A DNA stretch of 12,785 bases from CAZBBC01 sp964489835 (lineage in GTDB: Bacteria; Calditrichota; Calditrichia; JAJRVZ01), in assembly GCA_964489835.1 (NCBI GenBank), contig CAZBBC010000131.1, positions 1 to 12,785 of the forward strand, given 5' to 3'. The translations under genes were made by a program, and so were the position numbers. Positions 1 to 5,997 of this stretch are shown here, piece after piece. Under the pieces are notes generated by a model, which worked only from the letters and a program-made list of their open reading frames with translations, did no database searches and was not told the DNA's origin. Position 1 is the stretch's first letter, and every line of letters begins with the position of its first letter.

Positions 1-971
1 ACGCCGGGTATAAATACGGAAGTGAAGAATTCTGCCATCCTCGTGACTGGCGTGGTGTTTATCTTTTTGATGTGGATCAAAAGTCATTAATCTGGCAGCA
101 TTTTGGTGACGAGGAAAACTATATTGGCTGGGGCCGGATGCATCGGGGGTGGCTGACCGACCTGTTACCCGAAATCCCAGGACTGGAATCATTTGCAACC
201 GGGCAATTCTGGCAAGGTAAATCGCAATGGGACAGTTATACAGACAGATGGCGGGATAAAGGTGAAACATATTTTGTTTTCGATGCTGAGGGGAATATAT
301 ACCATCAGCAAGAAGGGACCAAAGTCGGCTACCCTGTTCTCTGGGATGATGATCCGGAACCTGAATACTTTACATATCGCAATGGCCCACTTTATGATAA
401 TTTTTTTAGCAGTAATGTTATCGCTCAGTTAGTCCGCCATAACGGAAGCGGCGAGTGTAGCATTGCCGATATTATGGGCGATTGGCGGGAAGAAATCCTT
501 ATAACAGATCATGATGGGAAACTGCATATTTATAGCAATAGCGAACCAACAGAATTCCCGGAACGGCCATCGTTAAGAAGCGGGCATAATTATCTTATGC
601 ATTTGGCAAGCATAGGCAGCGGCCTGCCCAAGCCCGTGCCACCGGATCCGGATTGGATAACAAGCAAAATTTGCGAGCATGGTGAACAGCCTGATGAATT
701 TCGGCTTTATCAAAATTACCCCAATCCGTTTAATCCAACCACCTCCATCGAATACTGTCTGAACAAACCGGGTCATGTGAAATTTACGGTTTATAATGTA
801 CTTGGTGAAACCATGAAGACTCTGGTTAATGAAAAACAGAAACCAGGTAAAATGGAAGTATCCTGGGATGGTACCAATGAAGCAGGTGTTAAGATGGCAA
901 GTGGTGTATATTACTACAGGCTGGAAACTGAGAGTATGAGCAAAACCATAAAGATGGTATTGTTGAAATAG
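1..971 (+). CDS. Rhamnogalacturonan lyase-like protein (PL11 type), 5'-truncated, with C-terminal sorting domain
   Basis: The frame is open from base 3 to the stop at 969-971, so this is the C-terminal 322 residues of a gene that starts outside the window; the GTG at 72 is internal. PL11 enzymes cleave the rhamnose-galacturonate backbone of rhamnogalacturonan I by beta-elimination. The match is seen in the late beta-propeller part: 'VLWDDDPEPEY' (family form IWWDGD.. ), then 'ADIMGDWREEIL' at about 465-500, which mirrors the PL11 'ADLFGDWREEV' signature, followed by 'IYSNSEPTEF' and 'GHNYLMHLAS'. After the enzyme comes a hinge, then a sorting or FlgD-like domain from about 690 to the end ('YQNYPNPFNPTT', 'WDGTNEAGVKMASGVYYYRLE', 'KTIKMVLLK'), the kind used for export or surface anchoring in FCB phyla. 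PL11 assignment is by remembered motifs; the catalytic part is mostly outside the window. Confidence 0.8.
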   Translation, partial: AGYKYGSEEFCHPRDWRGVYLFDVDQKSLIWQHFGDEENYIGWGRMHRGWLTDLLPEIPGLESFATGQFWQGKSQWDSYTDRWRDKGETYFVFDAEGNIYHQQEGTKVGYPVLWDDDPEPEYFTYRNGPLYDNFFSSNVIAQLVRHNGSGECSIADIMGDWREEILITDHDGKLHIYSNSEPTEFPERPSLRSGHNYLMHLASIGSGLPKPVPPDPDWITSKICEHGEQPDEFRLYQNYPNPFNPTTSIEYCLNKPGHVKFTVYNVLGETMKTLVNEKQKPGKMEVSWDGTNEAGVKMASGVYYYRLETESMSKTIKMVLLK

Positions 972-1170
972 TATCATGATCCCATAAAAGTTCCACGCGA
1001 TGATAGTCTTTGATATATCGATCGACAGTTTCATTGCTATGGTTGGTTTTCAAAACGAGTTGAGGTATAAAGTATCCTTCCAGATAGAGAGTAATAATCT
1101 AGCGTTTATGAGTAATAGCTCCGGAAAGATCATGGATGTTACTGTGCGTAGGTAGGAGATTTCCTTCTCT
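972..1170 (+). other. Non-coding/degenerate interval after the PL11 gene
   Basis: Between the PL11 stop and the chimeric remnant there is no intact gene. It holds only the doubtful transposase-like stub at 1000-1155 and, just before 1171, in-frame codons (E-I-S-F-S-L) that may extend the second PL11 piece a little further upstream. I found no convincing terminator: the TATCAT/ATGATA pair at about 972-1005 has a long loop and no U-run. Confidence 0.5.
1000..1155 (+). pseudogene. Possible IS110-type transposase N-terminal remnant (very tentative)
   Basis: A short frame of 51 codons from ATG 1000 to TAG 1153-1155, with no good ribosome binding site. Its product contains 'FDISIDSFIAMVGFQNE' and 'IESNNLAFM', which resembles the start of IS110-family DEDD transposases (the 'GIDVSKDSF' RuvC-like strand with its first acidic residue, followed further on by an 'ENNxxGF' stretch). 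If right, it is a stub with the rest of the element lost; no terminal sequences or C-terminal serine domain follow. It lies between two PL11-derived sequences in an area of broken genes, where a mobile-element scar would make sense. It could equally be a chance open frame. Confidence 0.25.
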
Positions 1171-1527
1171 TTGGATATTCGTGGAAATTGGAGGGAGGAA
1201 ATTATTATAACTGATAATCAAGGCGTGGTTCAAATATATTCAAACGGTGAGCCAACGAAATATCCTGATCGTCCATCTCCGAAAAAGGGACATAATGTAT
1301 CGGAACTAATTGACCTGTTCAGCACATTGCATACACAACGGCGAGGTAAACCTGCTGCCGTCATATTAAACACCGTAAAAGGTAAAAAAGTGACATACTG
1401 CCAGCATAATCCAAATTGGCACACGAGTGCGCCCAGAGAGATTAGTATGTCCCAGGAATGGATAATGAAGCTGTGGGAACGAGACGGTAAAAGGCTTGGG
1501 ATACCCGAGAACTTTCCAAGGAGTTAA
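1171..1527 (+). pseudogene. Chimeric gene remnant: PL11 C-terminal fragment fused to transketolase N-domain fragment
   Basis: An open frame (stop-free from 1156, first plausible start TTG 1171 behind an AGGAG at 1154-1158) encodes 118 residues of two unrelated origins. Residues 2-42 ('DIRGNWREEIIITD' through 'PDRPSPKKGHN') align without gaps to the PL11-like gene at 468-590, identical at 26 of 41 positions by my count, so this is a diverged paralogue and not a fresh duplication. From about 1297 the product becomes 'VSELIDLFSTLHTQRRGKPA', then 'AVILNTVKGKKVTYCQHNPN' and 'WHTSAP'. That is the classic end of the thiamine-diphosphate transketolase N-terminal domain (GKPTVIIANTVKGKGVSFMENNPxWHGxAP). 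The switch falls at a Gly-His-Asn/Asp motif both families carry. Neither half could be active. The stop codon overlaps the ribosome binding site region of the next small ORF. Confidence 0.7.
1518..1523 (+). promoter_or_regulatory. Shine-Dalgarno AAGGAG for the 1532 small ORF
   Basis: AAGGAG lies 8 bases before ATG 1532 and inside the last codons of the chimeric remnant. It is one of the best ribosome binding sites in the window and is the main reason for taking the short downstream frame as a genuine gene start. Confidence 0.55.
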
Positions 1528-1531
1528 AATC

Positions 1532-1672
1532 ATGGTTAAATTCAATACACTTTCTTTAGCAATTATCATTGTTTTTATCGGATTTTCCTCGTCCAAGGCT
1601 CAGGAAGATCAAAGTCTAGATACTCAAGAAAAGCCATCAGGATCCACTACTTTTAGGAGCATATTGCCATAA
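1532..1672 (+). CDS. Short exported peptide or truncated N-terminus of a secreted protein
   Basis: A 46-codon frame from ATG 1532 to TAA 1670-1672. The product opens with a clear Sec signal peptide: a charged start (MVKF), a hydrophobic core 'LSLAIIIVFIGF' and an 'SSKAQ' cleavage region near residue 23. Only about 23 polar residues follow ('EDQSLDTQEKPSG', ending 'FRSILP'). The AAGGAG at 1518-1523 supports translation. Most likely it is the leftover beginning of a secreted enzyme whose body was deleted, since it sits directly after a chimeric gene fragment and 45 bases before the intact nitrilase gene. A genuine small secreted peptide cannot be excluded. I do not recognise the mature part. 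Confidence 0.4.
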   Translation: MVKFNTLSLAIIIVFIGFSSSKAQEDQSLDTQEKPSGSTTFRSILP

Positions 1673-1717
1673 TAAGAATTTAATCAGGTAAAGTATTCAA
1701 GGAAATGGAGAATTTAA

Positions 1718-2725
1718 ATGTTTAATAAAAAGTTAATGCCTCTTATAATTAGCATGATCTTATCCATAGCAATTAATTTACAAGCAGAAGAAAAAATATG
1801 GGGTGGCGAAAGAGCGGACGTTCGTTTCCGTATTGTCTGCTTACAGCAAGGGGAAGATCACCGAGCTCACGGGAATCCTGGTGTGATAAAGAATATTATT
1901 GCTTTAATGGAGTTGGCTAGAGAAGGAGCTAAAACAAATCCTAACATAATAGTTTTTCCTGAATTTGCAACTTTTGGATGGCCCTACCCAGACCCAAAAG
2001 TAATTCGTGGGACTGCTGAGACTATTCCGGGCAACGGAATACTATTCAGTATGTATCATAATCTGGCAAAGGAATTAACAATTCCAATCATCGGCTGGAT
2101 GGTGGAGAAAGAAGGTGATCGATATTATAACACTGCTTTTTTACTAGATGCAAATGGAAACTATATAAATAACTACAGGAAAATACATACACATCTACGA
2201 GAGCAAACTGTCTGGGGATTTACCCCTGGTGATTCTTTTCAGATTTGGGAAATCGATTCTTGTAAGATTGGCATGTCCATTTGTGCAGATATGTGGATTC
2301 CTGAAACCGTTACGTGTCTCTCTTTATTGGGTGCGGACATTGTAATTCATCTATCGGTTGGCGATGATATGGGATGGTTGATACCTGCCAGAGCTCGTGA
2401 CCATTTTATTCCTATTATCACTGCAATTTTGGAACAGGGAACATGGGGGGTGGATCAATGGGGTGAAACTATAAGAAAAGGATCACGATATCATGAATAC
2501 AATGTTTTTGATGTTTATCCGTTTCGACAAGTAATTACCGAAAGACTAGGTGGCTGGTATCCGAAAATGGGGCGCCGCGCCTATCGAAATCCAAAAGCTT
2601 ATAGCATTATAACAGATACATCGACCATTCCACCTTTAACTGAGGTGTTTTGTGATCCAAAAACAGGTAAGAGACTTTCAAAAGAAGAATTATTAAAAAT
2701 ATTTCCTAGGTACACAGGAAAATAA
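1718..2725 (+). CDS. Exported carbon-nitrogen hydrolase (nitrilase superfamily)
   Basis: Nitrilase-superfamily enzymes hydrolyse C-N bonds of amides, nitriles or carbamoyl groups with a Glu-Lys-Cys triad. All three are visible: Glu82 in 'VFPEFATFG', Lys155 in 'NNYRKIHTH' and Cys189 in 'GMSICADMWIPE'. At 335 residues it is somewhat longer than typical members. The extra length is an N-terminal signal peptide (residues 1 to about 23, 'LMPLIISMILSIAINLQA') and a C-terminal tail. Most family members are cytoplasmic, so export is notable. ATG 1718 is chosen because it precedes the signal peptide and has a GGAG 7 bases upstream. It is the first intact gene after the broken region and is followed 60 bases later by the VCBS-repeat gene. 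A role in removing amide-linked groups from a polymer or its oligosaccharides is inference; the substrate cannot be told from the sequence. Confidence 0.85.
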   Translation: MFNKKLMPLIISMILSIAINLQAEEKIWGGERADVRFRIVCLQQGEDHRAHGNPGVIKNIIALMELAREGAKTNPNIIVFPEFATFGWPYPDPKVIRGTAETIPGNGILFSMYHNLAKELTIPIIGWMVEKEGDRYYNTAFLLDANGNYINNYRKIHTHLREQTVWGFTPGDSFQIWEIDSCKIGMSICADMWIPETVTCLSLLGADIVIHLSVGDDMGWLIPARARDHFIPIITAILEQGTWGVDQWGETIRKGSRYHEYNVFDVYPFRQVITERLGGWYPKMGRRAYRNPKAYSIITDTSTIPPLTEVFCDPKTGKRLSKEELLKIFPRYTGK

Positions 2726-2785
2726 GATTTGATTTTTTGCTATGGTAACAACAATAAATTTATTTAAACATTTGGAAGTGTAATA

Positions 2786-4339
2786 ATGAAGACAGTCATA
2801 TATGCTTTCGCTATCTTTTTATTTAGTTTATTTCTCTCTCATCAATTGGCATACGCCCAATCATTTACTGATATTTCCGAGAGTGCATGTGTCTGGGGGC
2901 TGCAAAATTTTGGAGCCCATGGAATTATGTTTGCTGATATTACAGATGATGGTTTGCCGGATTTACTGATCACAAATATAACGGGCCGGGAAATATTGCC
3001 TAATTTGCTATTTATTAACCAAGGGGATAATAAATTTATTGAGGATGGTAAAAAACGGGGCGCCTGGAATATAAATCTGATTGGTGAACCAGATAAGGAC
3101 TGGTATACCCGTAAAACTATACCATTTGATTCCATTCAATTAGCTGAATTAAAGAAGAAAAAAGGTTTGTTTGGACGCGGTACTCATGGTTCTGTGTTTG
3201 CGGATTTAGACAATGATGGCGATTATGACTTGGTTAATGCTACAACAGATATTCGAATTTTTTTTCACCGGAATGAAGGCAAAGGATATTTTGCTGATGT
3301 AACCGAGCAAACAGGTATAACCTCCAAATTTATCGCAACACGTGGTGTAACAGCATTTGATGCAGATGGTGATGGATATCTGGATATTTTTGGCAACAAT
3401 GGTTGGCAGTCAGTGGAAAATGGAAATACGGGGGAAAACGATTTCTATATTAATAAGGGTAAATTCAAATTCCGCAAGGTAGATCAAGGATTAGCAGGTC
3501 CGTTTGGTGGACAAGGAGTTACTGACATCGACCTTGATCTTGACGGAGATGTTGACCTGCTGTTAGGTCGCAAAGATGTTCTGTTTGAGAATGATGGTCA
3601 TGGGAATTTCACTCAAAAACCACTCGGACACAATCACAAAGCTAGTGCTGGATGGATGGCGGGTGATTTTGATAATGACGGTGATTTTGATCTTGCTTGT
3701 GTCGATGATATTGTGTTTCGAAAAAAATATGAAATCAGCTTATTCCGGCGCGATCAAACCGGCTTATACCATCTCACACAACGCCTTCCTGCAGACAAAG
3801 GTGGATCGATGGGCAGTTTCGGTGATTTGGACAATGATGGCGACCTTGATTTTTATGCGTCTGGAGATAACAAAATATATCTCAATGATGGAACCGGTAC
3901 CTTTACAGCGAAGGAAGATTGTGGCATGAACGCTGACCGTGATGATCCGCGTGGTGTTTCCATGGCTGATATTGACAACGATGGTGATCTTGATATAATG
4001 ATCGCTTGTAAGCGTAGTTTGTGTGTTATGTATCGGAACGATTATAATGGTAATAATAACTGGCTGAAAGCATCCGTAACGTCGCCTTCTGGAACAGCCG
4101 GAGGATTTGGGTCTGTAGTACGAATTTACCGAGCAGGCAAAATAGGACAGGCTAAACATTTTTTGGGTATGCGAGCTATATGCGGCAATCAAGGGTACTT
4201 AGGACAACCTGATCCGGTAGCACATTTCGGACTTGGTAACGAAGAAATAATAGATGTTGAGATTTCATTTGTGGGTGGAGAAAAAGCAATAAAAAGAAAC
4301 CAAAAGTGCAACCAAACCATCATTATAAAAGGCTATTAG
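2786..4339 (+). CDS. Secreted VCBS/FG-GAP repeat protein with C-terminal ASPIC/UnbV domain
   Basis: A 517-residue exported protein: signal peptide 1-25 ('FAIFLFSLFLSHQLAYAQ'), then seven Asp-rich calcium-binding loops of FG-GAP/VCBS type beginning near residues 51, 140, 192, 249, 294, 347 and 395 (for example 'DLDNDGDYD', 'DADGDGYLD', 'DIDNDGDLD'). These should form a beta-propeller. Residues from about 425 to the end ('NNWLKASVTSPSGTAGGFGS', then 'NQGYLGQPDPVAHFGLGN' and 'VEISFVGGEK') match the ASPIC/UnbV domain found after such repeats in the CRTAC1-like family. No catalytic motif is recognised; the family is usually considered to bind other proteins or glycans outside the cell. ATG 2786 has GGAAG 7 bases upstream. 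The gap to the next start is only 23 bases, which points to co-transcription with the glycosidase downstream. Confidence 0.9.
   Translation: MKTVIYAFAIFLFSLFLSHQLAYAQSFTDISESACVWGLQNFGAHGIMFADITDDGLPDLLITNITGREILPNLLFINQGDNKFIEDGKKRGAWNINLIGEPDKDWYTRKTIPFDSIQLAELKKKKGLFGRGTHGSVFADLDNDGDYDLVNATTDIRIFFHRNEGKGYFADVTEQTGITSKFIATRGVTAFDADGDGYLDIFGNNGWQSVENGNTGENDFYINKGKFKFRKVDQGLAGPFGGQGVTDIDLDLDGDVDLLLGRKDVLFENDGHGNFTQKPLGHNHKASAGWMAGDFDNDGDFDLACVDDIVFRKKYEISLFRRDQTGLYHLTQRLPADKGGSMGSFGDLDNDGDLDFYASGDNKIYLNDGTGTFTAKEDCGMNADRDDPRGVSMADIDNDGDLDIMIACKRSLCVMYRNDYNGNNNWLKASVTSPSGTAGGFGSVVRIYRAGKIGQAKHFLGMRAICGNQGYLGQPDPVAHFGLGNEEIIDVEISFVGGEKAIKRNQKCNQTIIIKGY
2936..3994 (+). repeat. Seven FG-GAP/VCBS calcium-loop repeats (coding)
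   Basis: The consensus D-x-D-x-D-G-D-x-D recurs seven times in this part of the VCBS gene, with repeat-like DNA such as GACAATGATGGCGA near 3210 and 3830. The first copy is degenerate (DITDDGLPD). Spacing is irregular, with one long insertion between copies 1 and 2 (protein residues 60-139). Confidence 0.8.
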
Positions 4340-4362
4340 ATTGAAAATGCCAGGAGAGAATA

Positions 4363-5922
4363 GTGCTCTATAAAAAGATGTTCATTTTATTAATATTTTC
4401 TATTTTATTAACGTCATGTTCTTTATTATTTCCCCCTGAAAAAGTAAAGAAATATCATATTTATGAACTTACTTTTACATCTTCCCAAAACTATGATAGA
4501 AATCCTGATGGTGCCATGGACCTGGAGCTGAAAGGAATCTGGTCGAATGGCAGTATCCGTTATACTGTTTATGGCTTCTGGGATGGTGGTAATAAATTCA
4601 AGATGCGTTTTTGCCCGACTGAAACTGGGATATGGACACTGTCAGATGTATCTTCAGGCTTTTTCAGTCAGCATGATAATCATAAAATCAACTGCATTCC
4701 ATCTTCTCATCACGGTTTCTGGATACCGAAAGATATATGGTTTAGACGTTCTGATGGAACTGCTCAGTATTTTATAGGCAATACACATTATGAGTTTTTA
4801 AAAAGAAGGAACAGCAGTCAGATAGAAGCCGACTTTAATAATCAAAAGGATTATTTTAAAAAGATAAGGATGTCTGTTATTGCCGGTAACAGCATAAAAG
4901 ATTCGGAGACTAATCAGAAATGGTTGGATGGATTAAAACCGTTTTTAACAGCTAATGGTGAACAATCATGTGCTGAGGATCATAATGATCATTATTTAAT
5001 TGATGCCAGCCGTCCTAATCCTGAATGGTTTCAGAAACGTGCTGATGTGGCTGTTAAAGCAGCGTTTAACAATGATCAAATTACTGATTTAATACTTGGC
5101 GGACCAGATAATATGCGCTGCGCAATCGTAGAAAAAAAGTATCTGAAATATATTGCTGCACGTTATGGTGCGTATCCAAATGTCTGGATTTGTCTTGGAA
5201 ATGAAATGAATGAGGTGCCGTGTGGAACAAAAGAAAAAGGGTCCGGTCCTTATGATGATTATGCTAAGACTTTTAGAAATTATTCTCCCTATCCCAATCC
5301 GATTACCGTTCATATTGCTAATCAAGTAAATAACGATGTCTGGCAGCAAGGAACCGGTTGGATGACCCACGCAATTGGCTGGGCAACAGCTGTTGATCCA
5401 TTTTATGCAGCTGAAATTATCAATCAGAGCAGATTAAATGGTGGTGGTGTCCCGGCGATAAATGATGAAATCGGATATGAACCTTCAATAGATTCATCGG
5501 ATATCAGAGGGACTGCTGTTGGTACCTGGATGGGCGGAGGATATTCTACTACCGGTCAGAAAATTATAAAGGCTCACGGTCAATATTATCAGGGGAATTT
5601 TAACTCCCAGGAACATACAAATGCTGATAATTTTGGATTTATGGCAGATTACATTACAAATAATATTGATTTTTCAGAACTATCCCCTGATGGAGTTGGT
5701 TCCAGTGCAAAATTAGTCAATAAAGATAAAGAATACATCTTTTGGGGAAATAAAGAGACTCTTTCACTGGGGAAAGGTACTTATATGGTCACGTATATTG
5801 ATGTGGATAAAATGGAAACAAAAGTCGCATCCAAGAACGCTACAGGTGATTTTAATGTATCCGGTGGTAATAATCATGGATTTTATCATGCTAAAAGGCA
5901 AAATGCCTCCAGGAAAAAATAA
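4363..5922 (+). CDS. Lipoprotein glycoside hydrolase, DUF5060 + DUF4038 (GH140-like)
   Basis: A 519-residue lipoprotein. The start is GTG 4363 with AGGA at 4352-4355; it gives a signal peptide with lipobox 'LLTSC' and acylated Cys19. Residues about 30-115 resemble the DUF5060 beta-sandwich ('YELTFTSSQ', 'VYGFWDGGNKFKMRFCPTET', 'GIWTL'). Residues about 120-440 resemble the DUF4038 TIM barrel, with the entry motif 'RSDGTAQYFIGNTHYEFL'. Probable catalytic acids are Glu281 in 'WICLGNEMNE' and Glu369 in 'PAINDEIGYE'. The end ('KGTYMVTYIDVDKMETK') resembles the small C-terminal sandwich often found after DUF4038. Characterised DUF4038 proteins include GH140 apiosidases acting on rhamnogalacturonan II, which suits the pectin-like theme of the locus, but the sugar specificity here is unknown. 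It probably faces the periplasm or the cell surface. Confidence 0.8.
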   Translation: MLYKKMFILLIFSILLTSCSLLFPPEKVKKYHIYELTFTSSQNYDRNPDGAMDLELKGIWSNGSIRYTVYGFWDGGNKFKMRFCPTETGIWTLSDVSSGFFSQHDNHKINCIPSSHHGFWIPKDIWFRRSDGTAQYFIGNTHYEFLKRRNSSQIEADFNNQKDYFKKIRMSVIAGNSIKDSETNQKWLDGLKPFLTANGEQSCAEDHNDHYLIDASRPNPEWFQKRADVAVKAAFNNDQITDLILGGPDNMRCAIVEKKYLKYIAARYGAYPNVWICLGNEMNEVPCGTKEKGSGPYDDYAKTFRNYSPYPNPITVHIANQVNNDVWQQGTGWMTHAIGWATAVDPFYAAEIINQSRLNGGGVPAINDEIGYEPSIDSSDIRGTAVGTWMGGGYSTTGQKIIKAHGQYYQGNFNSQEHTNADNFGFMADYITNNIDFSELSPDGVGSSAKLVNKDKEYIFWGNKETLSLGKGTYMVTYIDVDKMETKVASKNATGDFNVSGGNNHGFYHAKRQNASRKK

Positions 5923-5997
5923 AGCGAGGTAAATGTAAGATTAGTCTTCATTTTGGTATAATATCAGATTTCAGATCACTCAATATTGAGGTGAAAA

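Noticed and set aside
72..971. GTG at 72 as start of the PL11 gene
   Set aside because: The same frame is open back to base 3 with lyase-like residues before it and no Shine-Dalgarno, so the gene starts outside the window.
573..1596. Minus-strand open frames opposite the PL11 gene and the chimeric remnant (573-1034, 1230-1424, 1366-1596)
   Set aside because: They are antisense to recognisable coding sequence, have no ribosome binding sites or family motifs, and their composition is that expected of shadow frames.
5941..5965. Possible promoter with TATAAT at 5957-5962 upstream of the 711-residue glycosidase
   Set aside because: No matching -35 element lies at a normal distance, and TATAAT by chance is expected in AT-rich intergenic DNA; it was not strong enough to annotate.
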